Below, in pieces: positions 7,133-15,081 of a DNA stretch of 18,795 bases (within the stretch, counting starts at the first letter, position 1; the number at the start of each line of letters is the position of its first letter). Below the pieces are notes generated by a model that worked only from the letters and a program-made list of their open reading frames with translations, was not told the DNA's origin and did not search any database. Both the position numbers and the translations under genes were made by a program. The DNA is from Bacillota bacterium. GTDB taxonomy: Bacteria; Bacillota; Clostridia; Christensenellales; SZUA-584. Location: contig JAEYKW010000039.1 in the NCBI GenBank assembly GCA_023408075.1, positions 1-18,795 on the forward strand, written 5' to 3'.

Positions 7133-7226
7133 TGTCATTTTGAGTGAGCGGTAGCGAGTCGAAAAATCCCATGTTTAAAGCATTTTAACATGGGATGCTC
7201 ACGTCGCTTCGCTCCTCAGCATGACA
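7133..7226. repeat. 94-bp palindromic intergenic repeat (TGTCAT...ATGACA)
   Basis: The two arms are imperfect inverted repeats of about 40 bp. The outer ends are TGTCATTTTGAG (7133-7144) and CTCAGCATGACA (7215-7226); the inner arms ATCCCATGTT (7167-7176) and AACATGGGAT are a perfect 10-bp match. GAGCG and GCGA-rich segments lie between. Elements with TGTCAT-TGAG-GCGA ends are scattered through many bacterial genomes and are thought to be small non-autonomous mobile repeats; that link is from memory of the family, not a search. Confidence 0.7.
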
Positions 7227-7251
7227 AACAAGGGGTTTTTCATCAGTTTGG

Positions 7252-7274
7252 GCTGCCGCATAGCGGCAGCTTTT
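7252..7274 (+). terminator. terminator-like hairpin upstream of mnmE
   Basis: GCTGCCGC (7252-7259) and GCGGCAGC (7263-7270) form a perfect 8-bp stem with a 3-base loop, followed by TTTT (7271-7274). No active gene precedes it closely, so it may insulate mnmE from upstream transcription. Confidence 0.5.
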
Positions 7275-7302
7275 GTATCTTTGTTTACAGACGGCCCGGC
7301 TA

Positions 7303-7331
7303 TGTGCAAAATAAAAAAAATATGTTATGAT
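7303..7331 (+). promoter_or_regulatory. promoter of mnmE-mnmG, extended -10
   Basis: TATGAT (7326-7331) with TGT directly upstream (extended -10), and a weak -35 TGTGCA (7303-7308) 17 bp away. It overlaps the ATG at 7327, so that codon cannot be the translated start. Confidence 0.5.
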
Positions 7332-7356
7332 GAGCCCTGAAAAAAAAGGAGTGGAC

Positions 7357-8694
7357 ATGCAGAGCGATACAATATACGCGCCGGCCACGCCGAGCGGCGG
7401 CGCAATTGCCGTGGTGCGTATTTCGGGGCCGCAGGCTCACAGTGTGCTGTCTGCCGTTTTCCGCGGCAGCGATAATCGGCAGCATGCCCGGCTGAGCCGG
7501 GGATATATAGAGGATGAAAAGGGACGCGCGGACGATGTGATGGCGGTGCGTTTTTATGCGCCGCGCAGCTATACAGGCGAGGACATGGCGGAAATCCACA
7601 CCCACGGCGGCCGCGTGACGCTGTCGCGCGTGATGAATGCGCTGTCAAAAAACGGCGCGCGTCTGGCTGCACCCGGGGAATTCACACAGCGTGCGTTCCT
7701 TGCCGGCAAGATGGATTTATCCGCAGCGGGTGCCGTAATGGAGCTGATTGGCGCAAATTCGGCGGCGGCGGCAGACGCGGCTTTGCGCCAGCTGTCGGGC
7801 GGTCTGTTTCAACGGATTACCGCTGCCCAAAAGAAGCTCACGGATGCGATGAGCATTATCGAAGCGGGCATCGAATACCCCGAAGAGGACATTGAGGCGG
7901 ATATTCAAAGGGACGCTGTGCCGCTGATTGAAAGCGCCAAACGGAACATGCTGCTGCTGGCGGATACCTTTGAATCGGGACGGATGCTCACAAACGGTTT
8001 TACCGTTGCGATCGTCGGACGGCCCAATGTGGGCAAATCCTTGCTTTTCAACATGCTGGTGGATAAGGACCGCGCGATCGTGACCGCGATTCCGGGCACC
8101 ACGCGCGATGCAGTGGACGATGTGATCATCAAGGACGGGTTTCCTTTGAGAATTATCGATACGGCGGGCATACGCCGCAGCGCCGACGAGGTGGAGCAGA
8201 TCGGCATTGAGCGTGCGCGCAGCGCAGCCAAAGATGCGGGCCTCACGTTTTTTGTGATTGACCGGTCGGAGGGCATCACGCCGGAGGATTTGGACATATT
8301 TTCGGCACTTGAAGGCGATGTCACCGCGGTGCTCAATAAAAGCGACCTTATACCAAAAGTGACTGCTGAGCAGGCCCGGCAAACGCTGGGGTGCGGCTGC
8401 GTGGAAGTGAGCGCGGCCAAAGGCGAAGGGCGCGAAGCGCTGCTCGGCACAGTGAAACTGCCGGAGCTTAGCGACGCGGACGATGTGGTGGTGACAAACG
8501 AGCGGCACTGGCAGCTGCTCAATGCAGCGGCGCAGAGCCTTGCAGCGGCTGTGGCCGCGTTTGACAGCGCTGACCTCGACTGTGTGACAATAGATATTAA
8601 GGAAGCGTGGGACAAGCTCGGCGAGATCACGGGCGTGACCGCGACTGAAGAAATTATCAACAATATTTTCGATACATTCTGCTTGGGGAAATAA
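7357..8694 (+). CDS. mnmE: tRNA uridine-5-carboxymethylaminomethyl modification GTPase MnmE
   Basis: GTPase that, with MnmG, adds carboxymethylaminomethyl (or aminomethyl) groups to U34 of tRNAs reading split codon boxes, in the cytoplasm. The protein is 445 residues, full length. The N-terminal tetrahydrofolate-binding domain begins DTIYAPATPSGGAIAVVRISG. The GTPase domain shows G1 GRPNVGKS (221-228), G2 TTRD, G3 DTAGI (268-272) and G4 NKSD (327-330), and the C-terminus ends in C442-L-G-K, the conserved cysteine motif (usually CIGK). The start at 7357 has AAGGAG (7346-7351) at 5-base spacing; earlier in-frame ATGs lie in the promoter. mnmG follows after 1 bp. Confidence 0.97.
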   Translation: MQSDTIYAPATPSGGAIAVVRISGPQAHSVLSAVFRGSDNRQHARLSRGYIEDEKGRADDVMAVRFYAPRSYTGEDMAEIHTHGGRVTLSRVMNALSKNGARLAAPGEFTQRAFLAGKMDLSAAGAVMELIGANSAAAADAALRQLSGGLFQRITAAQKKLTDAMSIIEAGIEYPEEDIEADIQRDAVPLIESAKRNMLLLADTFESGRMLTNGFTVAIVGRPNVGKSLLFNMLVDKDRAIVTAIPGTTRDAVDDVIIKDGFPLRIIDTAGIRRSADEVEQIGIERARSAAKDAGLTFFVIDRSEGITPEDLDIFSALEGDVTAVLNKSDLIPKVTAEQARQTLGCGCVEVSAAKGEGREALLGTVKLPELSDADDVVVTNERHWQLLNAAAQSLAAAVAAFDSADLDCVTIDIKEAWDKLGEITGVTATEEIINNIFDTFCLGK

Positions 8695-8695
8695 C

Positions 8696-10555
8696 ATGGG
8701 TTACTTTGCCGGAAAATATGATGTGATTGTGGTGGGCGCGGGGCATGCGGGCTGTGAGGCGGCGCTCGCTTCCGCACGGCTCGGACAAAAAACACTGCTG
8801 CTGACGATTAACCTCGACGGCATTGCGCTGATGGCATGCAATCCGTCCATCGGCGGCACGAGCAAGGGGCATCTTGTGCGTGAGATTGATGCGCTCGGCG
8901 GCCAGATGGGGCTCTGCGCCGATGCGGCGTACATGCAGATCAAGCTGCTCGGCACGTCCAAGGGTGCCGCGGTGCAGTCGCTGCGGTCGCAGCAGGATAA
9001 GAAGCTGTACCAGCGCGTGATGAAATGGACGCTCGAAAACACGGACAACCTCGACATCGTCAGCGCGGAGGTGATCCGCGTGAATACGGAGCACGGGCGC
9101 GTCTGCGGCGTGGAAACGAACCTCGGCGCGCAGTTTGAGGCGAGGGCCGTGGCGCTTTGCACGGGCGTTTACTTAAAAGGCCGCGTCATCATCGGCGAGC
9201 ACAGCGTATTTGCGGGGCCGTCGGGGCTGGCTCCGGCGAACAAGCTGAGCCTCTCCGAGCTCGGATTCCGGGTTCAGCGGTTTAAAACGGGAACGCCGGC
9301 GCGCGTAGACAAGCGGAGCATCGATTTTTCCAAGACGGAGCCACAGTACGGCGACGAAGATCCGCAATACCATTCGTTTCTCACGAAGGGTGCACCGAAA
9401 AAGCAGCATCCGTGCTATCTCACCTACACGACGGAGCAGACGCACGAGATCATACGGCGCAACATTCACCGCAGCCCGCTGTACAGCGGCGTGATTGAAG
9501 GCACGGGGCCGCGTTATTGCCCGTCCATTGAAGACAAGGTGGTCAAGTTCCCGCACAGGGACCGACATCAGATATTCATTGAGCCCGAGGGTGAGTGGAC
9601 CAACGAGATGTACATACAGGGTATGAGCTCGTCGCTGCCCGAGGAGGTCCAGAAGGAAATGTACCGCAGCGTGCCGGGGCTCGAAAACGCGGTGCTGATG
9701 CGCACTGCCTACGCAATCGAGTACGACTGCATTGATCCGCTCGGCATCAAATTGTCGCTTGAGTCCAAACAGGTGGGCGGCCTTTTTTGCGCAGGGCAGA
9801 TCAACGGCACATCGGGGTACGAGGAAGCGGCGGCTCAGGGCATCGTTGCGGGCATTAATGCCGCACAGTATGTGAAGCAGGAGGAGCCGCTTATACTCAA
9901 AAGAAGCGATGCTTATGCGGGTGTGCTGATTGACGATCTCGTGACAAAGGGCACATCAGAGCCGTACCGGATGATGACCGCGCGGGCCGAATACCGGCTG
10001 TTGCTGCGTCAGGACAATGCGGATGTGCGGCTGACCGAAAAAGGGCGGCGCGTCGGTCTCGTGACCGACGAACGCTATGATGCGTATATAAAAAAGCGTG
10101 ATGCGGTGGAAAAGGAAAAACAGCGCCTTTTTGACTGTGCGGTGGATGTGGAGCGTGCGAATGCGCTGCTAAGAGCCAAAGGACAGACAGAGCTTAAAAC
10201 CGGCGTGAAGGCCGCGGCACTGCTCACGCGTCAGGATATTGGTTATACTGACCTTAAGGAGGTCTGCGGCGCAGACGCGCCGCGCGAGGTGGCCGAATGC
10301 GTGGAAACGGAGATCCGTTATGCCGGCTATATTGACAAGCAGGAGCGGCAGGTGGCACGGTTTGCATCGCTGGAAAAAAAGAAGCTGCCGCCCGATTTTG
10401 ATTACAAGGCACTGGGTGGGCTGCGGCTCGAGGCGGCGGCAAAGCTCAGCGCCATAAAGCCCGAAACGCTCGGGCAGGCGATGCGTATTTCGGGCGTGTC
10501 TCCTGCGGATATTTCGGTGTTGGCCGTATACTTTGGCAGCCGTCGGGATAAATAA
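8696..10555 (+). CDS. mnmG: tRNA uridine-5-carboxymethylaminomethyl modification enzyme MnmG
   Basis: FAD-dependent partner of MnmE in wobble-uridine modification. The protein is 619 residues, normal length. The dinucleotide-binding motif is VVGAGHAGCEAA (G14-G19), followed by NPSIGGTSKGHL. Both family signatures are present: GPRYCPSIEDK, and the later AGQINGTSGYEEAAAQG. The helical C-terminal domain that contacts MnmE is complete. The ATG is 1 bp after the mnmE stop and the Shine-Dalgarno site (GGGGAA, 8685-8690) is weak, so translation is probably coupled to mnmE. The rsmG gene that often follows mnmG is not here; tilS follows instead. Confidence 0.97.
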   Translation: MGYFAGKYDVIVVGAGHAGCEAALASARLGQKTLLLTINLDGIALMACNPSIGGTSKGHLVREIDALGGQMGLCADAAYMQIKLLGTSKGAAVQSLRSQQDKKLYQRVMKWTLENTDNLDIVSAEVIRVNTEHGRVCGVETNLGAQFEARAVALCTGVYLKGRVIIGEHSVFAGPSGLAPANKLSLSELGFRVQRFKTGTPARVDKRSIDFSKTEPQYGDEDPQYHSFLTKGAPKKQHPCYLTYTTEQTHEIIRRNIHRSPLYSGVIEGTGPRYCPSIEDKVVKFPHRDRHQIFIEPEGEWTNEMYIQGMSSSLPEEVQKEMYRSVPGLENAVLMRTAYAIEYDCIDPLGIKLSLESKQVGGLFCAGQINGTSGYEEAAAQGIVAGINAAQYVKQEEPLILKRSDAYAGVLIDDLVTKGTSEPYRMMTARAEYRLLLRQDNADVRLTEKGRRVGLVTDERYDAYIKKRDAVEKEKQRLFDCAVDVERANALLRAKGQTELKTGVKAAALLTRQDIGYTDLKEVCGADAPREVAECVETEIRYAGYIDKQERQVARFASLEKKKLPPDFDYKALGGLRLEAAAKLSAIKPETLGQAMRISGVSPADISVLAVYFGSRRDK

Positions 10556-10602
10556 AACATACGGCTGTGATAATGATACGGTGTGCTATTGCGGCCTCAC
10601 GG

Positions 10603-10608
10603 TATAAT
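10603..10608 (+). promoter_or_regulatory. probable -10 box upstream of tilS
   Basis: A perfect TATAAT lies 15 bases before the tilS ATG. No good -35 is found at 16-18 bp. A start near 10615 would give a leader of about 9 nt. Confidence 0.4.
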
Positions 10609-10623
10609 TGCTAATATAAGCGT

Positions 10624-11961
10624 ATGAAAACGCATATCAGGCAAAAATTGATCGAATTTGGCATCCGGCCGGGCGATACCGTCGGCGTGGCTGTCAGCGG
10701 CGGCGCGGATTCGATGGTGCTGCTGGATGTGCTGTGCAATTTGCGCGATGAACTGAACATAATAATAGAGGTATATCACTTTGAACATGGGATCCGCGCT
10801 GAGGCCTCACTTGATGACATGCGGTTCGTGCAGGAGCAATGCGCCGGGCGAGGCATTCGTTGCGTGACGGGAAGCGAAGATGTTGTCCGGCTCGCGTGCG
10901 AATGGAGCGTCTCGCTCGAAACGGCGGCGCGGCAGGCAAGGTATGCGTTTTTGGATGCGCAGCGGGCAAACTTTATTGCCACGGCGCACCATGCGGGCGA
11001 TATGGCCGAAACGGTAATTATGAACCTGTGCCGCGGCAGCGGCCTCAAAGGGCTTTGCGGCATACCCGAGCAGCGCGGCCGGTATATAAGGCCGCTGCTT
11101 GATATCACGCGTGAGGAAATTGAACGCTACGCGGCTCAAAACGGCGTGAAATTTGTGCACGACAGCACCAACGACGATACGGCTTATACGCGCAACTACG
11201 TACGCGCGCAGGTGCTGCCAAGGCTTAAAGCGGTCAACGAACGGGCAGTTTCGCATATTGCGGCAGCGGCGAAGCTGCTGGCCGAGGACGAAGCGGCGCT
11301 GATGGAGGCGGCACAAAAAGCGGGCGGCATAGAAAGGAAGCACGACGGTGTCGCCGTTGATATCGGAGTGCTTTTTGGTCAGCATGTGGCCGTGCGCAAA
11401 CGCATGATCCGGCTGGCACTGCAGATGGGCTGCAATCTGAAGGATATTTCTCAGGGGCACATTGACGACATACTGCTGCTGGCGGAAAGAAACACGTCGG
11501 GCAAATCTATTGAACTGCCGGGAGGTGCCGCAGTTGCGGTGGAATACGGCAAACTGAGCATTGGCAAAAAGAAGGAAAAGAATTATAATAATGCTTTGGT
11601 GCATTTTAACGGCCAAGGGCGCTACGAGCTTGACGGAACGGTGCTTTGGTGCCAAACGGGCGACGGAATAATCCGTCAGCCGAAAACGGAATGCTTTGAT
11701 ATGGATGGCTTATCGGGTGCATGTTTTCGCCACAGGCTGGAGGGGGATTATATCCGTCCTTTGGGGATGAACGGCAAAAAGCGCCTCAGCGACTACCTGT
11801 CCGACAGAAAGGTACCGCTGCTTGAGCGGGATTCGCTCGTGGTGCTGGCAAAAGGCAGTGAGGTGTTCTGGGTGGTCGGCGTGGGCGTGTCGGAGACGAC
11901 GAAAGCCCGGGAGAACGCCCGGTGTTATATTTTAAGTTTTGGGGAGAAGCAGAATGCATAA
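10624..11961 (+). CDS. tilS: tRNA(Ile)-lysidine synthase TilS
   Basis: Attaches lysine to C34 of the tRNA(Ile) with CAU anticodon, switching its codon from AUG to AUA; essential in most bacteria. The 445-residue protein has the PP-loop ATP-binding motif S25-G-G-A-D-S30 near the N-terminus, HHAGDMAETVIMNLCRGSG and PLLDITREEI further on (with DSTNDDTAYTRNYVR), and a C-terminal TilS_C domain (LSDYLSDRKVPLLERDSLVVL, about residues 385-420). There is no Shine-Dalgarno sequence before the ATG, and the likely -10 is 15 bases upstream, so the mRNA may be leaderless or nearly so. The 3' end overlaps hpt by 8 bases. tilS-hpt-ftsH is a conserved Firmicutes order. Confidence 0.96.
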   Translation: MKTHIRQKLIEFGIRPGDTVGVAVSGGADSMVLLDVLCNLRDELNIIIEVYHFEHGIRAEASLDDMRFVQEQCAGRGIRCVTGSEDVVRLACEWSVSLETAARQARYAFLDAQRANFIATAHHAGDMAETVIMNLCRGSGLKGLCGIPEQRGRYIRPLLDITREEIERYAAQNGVKFVHDSTNDDTAYTRNYVRAQVLPRLKAVNERAVSHIAAAAKLLAEDEAALMEAAQKAGGIERKHDGVAVDIGVLFGQHVAVRKRMIRLALQMGCNLKDISQGHIDDILLLAERNTSGKSIELPGGAAVAVEYGKLSIGKKKEKNYNNALVHFNGQGRYELDGTVLWCQTGDGIIRQPKTECFDMDGLSGACFRHRLEGDYIRPLGMNGKKRLSDYLSDRKVPLLERDSLVVLAKGSEVFWVVGVGVSETTKARENARCYILSFGEKQNA

Positions 11962-12493
11962 CGACATTAAACGGGTACTTTATACGGAAGAGCAGCTAAA
12001 AGAGAGGGTACAGGAGCTCGCAGCGCAGATCAGGCAGGATATGTCGGGACAGGAATTGCTTACAGTCGGCGTTCTTCGTGGCGCCGTGATGTTTTATGCC
12101 GATTTGGTACGTGAACTCGATATCCCGATGCATATGAATTTTATGTCGGTATCGAGCTACGGGAAAGCATCGGTGTCGTCGGGTGCGGTGCGTATTCAGT
12201 ACGATCTTGAAGAGGACATCGCGGGCAAAAACGTGCTCATCGTTGAGGATATTGTGGATTCGGGCCTGACTTTGCAGTATCTGACCAAAACGCTGAGGTC
12301 GCGCAACCCGGCTATGCTGAAAACGTGCTGCCTGTTTGATAAGCCCGAGCGGCGTACGGTTGATTTTCAGGCGGATTATGTGGGCTTTGTGGTGCCCGAT
12401 GTGTTTATCGTCGGTTACGGCCTAGACTATGCGGAAAAATACAGAAATTTAAAATATATCGGCGAGCTTAAAAGCGAAGTTTATACCCGCTGA
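11954..12493 (+). CDS. hpt: hypoxanthine phosphoribosyltransferase
   Basis: Purine salvage enzyme converting hypoxanthine (and usually guanine) plus PRPP to the nucleotide. The protein is 179 residues, normal length. The PRPP-binding motif VLIVEDIVDSGLTL (94-107, with E98-D99) is canonical, LRGAVMFYADL corresponds to the usual LKGSFMF segment, and SSYG marks the flexible loop. The purine-binding end VGFVVPDVFIVGYGLDYAEKYRNL is complete. The ATG at 11954 is chosen because GGGGAG (11941-11946) stands 7 bases upstream; the start overlaps the tilS stop. The gene uses PRPP, the product of prs in this window, though the two are about 6.4 kb apart. Confidence 0.96.
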   Translation: MHNDIKRVLYTEEQLKERVQELAAQIRQDMSGQELLTVGVLRGAVMFYADLVRELDIPMHMNFMSVSSYGKASVSSGAVRIQYDLEEDIAGKNVLIVEDIVDSGLTLQYLTKTLRSRNPAMLKTCCLFDKPERRTVDFQADYVGFVVPDVFIVGYGLDYAEKYRNLKYIGELKSEVYTR

Positions 12494-12535
12494 CAGGCAG
12501 CCGCCATTGTTTAAATATCGTTCATATCTGCTTAA

Positions 12536-12564
12536 TTGAAAAGCATATGCCGATATGGTACAAT
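12536..12564 (+). promoter_or_regulatory. promoter of ftsH, extended -10
   Basis: TTGAAA (12536-12541), 17 bp, TACAAT (12559-12564), with TGG immediately before the -10. It allows ftsH to be expressed apart from tilS-hpt. No CIRCE or CtsR operator is seen. Confidence 0.75.
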
Positions 12565-12597
12565 GGTCAGACAAAGTAAAATGAGGAGGACAGCATT

Positions 12598-14511
12598 TTG
12601 AAGAAATCAGCTCGTGGGTCGCTGATATATATACTTGGATTTGCCTTGGTTCTGGTTTTGATCAATATGTTAACCGCGGCCAATACAACCGATTCGCGCG
12701 TTATTAAATATGATACATTTTTAGAGCATGTGAAGGAACATCAGATTGAAAATGTCGTGATCATGGATCATCAGCTGTATGCACGCAAAGTGGATTCGCA
12801 GGTTGTTGAGGATAAGTTTCCGGGTGAATACGACTACAATACATATATTCCGGATCTTGAGCAGTTTAATAACGACATGAAAGCAATAACGGGCGCGTCA
12901 AACCCGCTCGATTACGGCTTTGCCAGCTACGATACGATACCGCAGCCCGAGCCCTCGATTTTTGAAGTGCTGCTGCCGTATCTGATTCCCACCGCCATTG
13001 TGGTTTTGTTCTTCTATTTCATCATGCGCCAGCAGCAGGGCAGCGGTAACAAAGCGCTGTCGTTCGGCAAATCGCGTGCGCGTATGACGGTGAACGACAA
13101 GCACAGGAAAACATTCGCCGATGTGGCGGGTGCCGATGAAGAAAAAGCCGAGCTCGCGGAAATCGTGGACTTTTTGAAAAACCCCAAACGCTTTATTGAT
13201 CTTGGCGCGCGCATACCCAAAGGCGTGCTGTTGGTGGGGCCTCCGGGCGGCGGCAAAACGCTGCTGGCCAAAGCGGTGGCGGGAGAAGCGGGCGTGCCGT
13301 TCTTCTCAATCAGCGGCTCGGATTTTGTGGAAATGTTCGTGGGTGTGGGCGCTTCGCGTGTGCGTGATATGTTTGAAAACGCGAAGAAAAATTCCCCCTG
13401 CATATTGTTTATAGACGAAATTGACGCAGTGGGACGCCAGAGAGGCAGCGGCCTCGGCGGCGGCCATGATGAGCGTGAGCAGACGCTCAACCAGCTGCTC
13501 GTGGAAATGGACGGTTTCCAGACCAACGAGGGCATCATCATACTCGCGGCGACCAACCGCAAGGACATACTTGATCCCGCGCTGCTGCGCCCCGGCCGTT
13601 TTGACAGACAGATTGTCGTTAACTATCCGGACGTAAAGGGCCGTGAGGAGATTTTGCGTGTGCATGCCAAGGGCAAGCCGCTCGCGGACGATGTTGATTT
13701 AAAGGTGCTGGCCAAGCGTACGCCCGGCTTTATCGGGGCGGACCTTGAGAACGTGCTCAACGAAGCGGCAATACTCACGGCACGCGTAAAGAAGCAAAAA
13801 ATCACGATGGTTGAAGTGGAAGAAGCGATCACGCGCGTCATCGCAGGGCCTGAAAAGAAATCCCGCGTGATTACCGAGAAGGATAAACGGTGCACGGCGT
13901 ACCACGAAGTGGGGCATGCGATTTGCGCCAAAGCCCAGCCGGAGTGTGACCCTGTGCATGAGGTGTCCATTATCCCGAGAGGCATGGCGGCGGGTTACAC
14001 AATGACGCTGCCCGAGGAAGACAGTCAGCACGTGTTCAAGAGTAAGCTGCTTGCCGATCTTACCATGATGCTGGGCGGCAGGGCGGCTGAAAAGCTGATT
14101 CTCGGCGACGTGAGCACAGGTGCCGTCAGCGATTTGCAGCGGGCTTCGGATATTGCGCGCAATATGGTCATTAAGTTTGGCATGAGCGAAGAAATCGGCC
14201 CGTTCTTCCTCGGAAGCAATCAGGAACTCTTCCTCGGCAAAGAGATTGGCCACACCAAGACGTATTCGGAGGATCTCGCTTTTAAGGTGGATGTTGAGAC
14301 GAAAAAGATACTCGACAACGCTTTTAAGAAAGCGGAAGATATCTTGCAGGAAAAGGTGGAGCTGCTTCATAAAATCGCCGCCGTTTTGATTGAGCGTGAA
14401 AAAATAGACGGCGAAGAGTTCGAAAAGCTTTGGAACGGTGAAGAGCTGCCTGCGTTTGAAAAACCGGAAGCAGAGGAGAAACAGGCTGAAACAGCCGAAG
14501 AAATCAAGTAA
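12598..14511 (+). CDS. ftsH: ATP-dependent zinc metalloprotease FtsH
   Basis: Membrane-anchored AAA+ protease that degrades misfolded membrane proteins and unstable regulators. The protein is 637 residues. Transmembrane segment 1 is about residues 9-27, an extracytoplasmic domain follows, and transmembrane segment 2 is about 124-143 (LLPYLIPTAIVVLFFYFIM). Walker A reads GPPGGGKT (214-221; usually GPPGTGKT), Walker B is FIDEID (271-276), and the second region of homology ends in RPGRFDRQ. The zinc site is H436-E-V-G-H440 with D512 as the likely third ligand. A TTG start is used, with GAGGAGG (12583-12589) 8 bases upstream. The C-terminal tail is acidic (EKPEAEEKQAETAEEIK). A strong terminator follows. 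Confidence 0.97.
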   Translation: MKKSARGSLIYILGFALVLVLINMLTAANTTDSRVIKYDTFLEHVKEHQIENVVIMDHQLYARKVDSQVVEDKFPGEYDYNTYIPDLEQFNNDMKAITGASNPLDYGFASYDTIPQPEPSIFEVLLPYLIPTAIVVLFFYFIMRQQQGSGNKALSFGKSRARMTVNDKHRKTFADVAGADEEKAELAEIVDFLKNPKRFIDLGARIPKGVLLVGPPGGGKTLLAKAVAGEAGVPFFSISGSDFVEMFVGVGASRVRDMFENAKKNSPCILFIDEIDAVGRQRGSGLGGGHDEREQTLNQLLVEMDGFQTNEGIIILAATNRKDILDPALLRPGRFDRQIVVNYPDVKGREEILRVHAKGKPLADDVDLKVLAKRTPGFIGADLENVLNEAAILTARVKKQKITMVEVEEAITRVIAGPEKKSRVITEKDKRCTAYHEVGHAICAKAQPECDPVHEVSIIPRGMAAGYTMTLPEEDSQHVFKSKLLADLTMMLGGRAAEKLILGDVSTGAVSDLQRASDIARNMVIKFGMSEEIGPFFLGSNQELFLGKEIGHTKTYSEDLAFKVDVETKKILDNAFKKAEDILQEKVELLHKIAAVLIEREKIDGEEFEKLWNGEELPAFEKPEAEEKQAETAEEIK

Positions 14512-14523
14512 ATCATTGATTGC

Positions 14524-14567
14524 AAGGGTCCTGTTGCAAAAAAAGCACAGGACCCTTTTATTTTTTT
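14524..14567 (+). terminator. strong intrinsic terminator after ftsH
   Basis: AAGGGTCCTGT (14524-14534) and ACAGGACCCTT (14547-14557) form a perfect 11-bp stem with a 12-base loop. The T-rich run is 14556-14567, broken by one A. Confidence 0.92.
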
Positions 14568-14575
14568 GAAAATAG

Positions 14576-14584
14576 TGCTAAAGT
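14576..14584 (+). promoter_or_regulatory. probable extended -10 for the 91-residue gene
   Basis: TGC followed by TAAAGT, very like the prs promoter (TGC-TAAAAT). No good -35 box. A start near 14591 would give a leader of about 190 nt. Confidence 0.4.
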
Positions 14585-14614
14585 ATTAATGAGAAATGAC
14601 GATATAAAAAGAAA

Positions 14615-14743
14615 AAGGCATACTTGCTGAACCGCAAGAGTGCAGAGCCGCGGGTTTAAAAGCATGGACGCTCGAAGCCTGGCCGCAGACATAGAAGGAA
14701 ATTGTTGTCCTTGCTGCCATTGTGAGGACTTTTTGGTCTTTTT
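14615..14743 (+). promoter_or_regulatory. structured leader, possible degenerate c-di-GMP-I (GEMM) riboswitch
   Basis: Several blocks resemble the GEMM aptamer in the right order: GGCATAC (14617-14623; family GGCAAAC), a 5-bp hairpin CTTGC (14623-14627) / GCAAG (14634-14638), GCAGAGCC (14642-14649; family GCAAAGCC), GGGTTTAAA (14652-14660; family GGGTCTAAA) and a closing GCCTGGCCGC (14677-14686). The first loop is six bases rather than a GNRA tetraloop, and the outer stem is only GGC/GCC, so it would be a variant or a decayed copy. Downstream, TCCTT (14708-14712) can pair with AAGGA (14695-14699), or GTCCT (14707-14711) with AGGAC (14725-14729) ahead of a five-T run, an arrangement that could switch termination. 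A covariance-model search would decide. Confidence 0.4.
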
Positions 14744-14782
14744 GAAGCGGGCCTTAAAACAAGGCGAAAGGAGGAAAACATT

Positions 14783-15058
14783 ATGGATACGTTATATGAT
14801 GTCATTCGTTCGCAGCCGGTTACAAACAGGTTGTATGAAATGAACAAACTCAGTGAAGAGATACAGAAGTCAAAACCGCTGGCCATTGCGAATCCTGAAG
14901 ACGCGGAGGTTGGCAACAACAGCAAAGACGAGATATCATATGCGGTTAAATTTACGCGCGAAGCCAAACAGCTTCCGGAATTGCAAAAGAGATTAAAATC
15001 ATCTGAATTGGGTGAAAAGTTTCGCGCTGTCACGCCCTCTGACTCATCGTCTAAGTAA
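14783..15058 (+). CDS. unrecognised 91-residue protein
   Basis: I do not recognise this protein. The frame is supported by a strong Shine-Dalgarno (AAAGGAGG, ending at 14774) before the ATG, a dedicated leader and a terminator-like structure behind. It is hydrophilic and charged, with no signal peptide or membrane segment. The N-terminal part (LYDVIRSQPVTNRLYEMNKLSEEI split around residue 12) and the C-terminal part (TREAKQLPELQKRLKSS, about 58-74) look helical, with a Ser-rich tail. It contains no cysteine and no nucleotide-binding motif. If the leader is a c-di-GMP-type switch, the protein may belong to a lifestyle response; that is speculation. Confidence 0.7.
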   Translation: MDTLYDVIRSQPVTNRLYEMNKLSEEIQKSKPLAIANPEDAEVGNNSKDEISYAVKFTREAKQLPELQKRLKSSELGEKFRAVTPSDSSSK

Positions 15059-15081
15059 CGTAAAAAATATATTTGAATAAT

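Noticed and set aside
7327..7359. ATG at 7327 as the mnmE start
   Set aside because: It lies within the -10 element, and the AAGGAG site is positioned for the ATG at 7357.
14640..14843. Short plus-strand frame with a Cys-rich segment (CCPCCHC) upstream of the 91-residue gene
   Set aside because: It has no Shine-Dalgarno site, overlaps the structured leader and runs into the better-supported gene in another frame.
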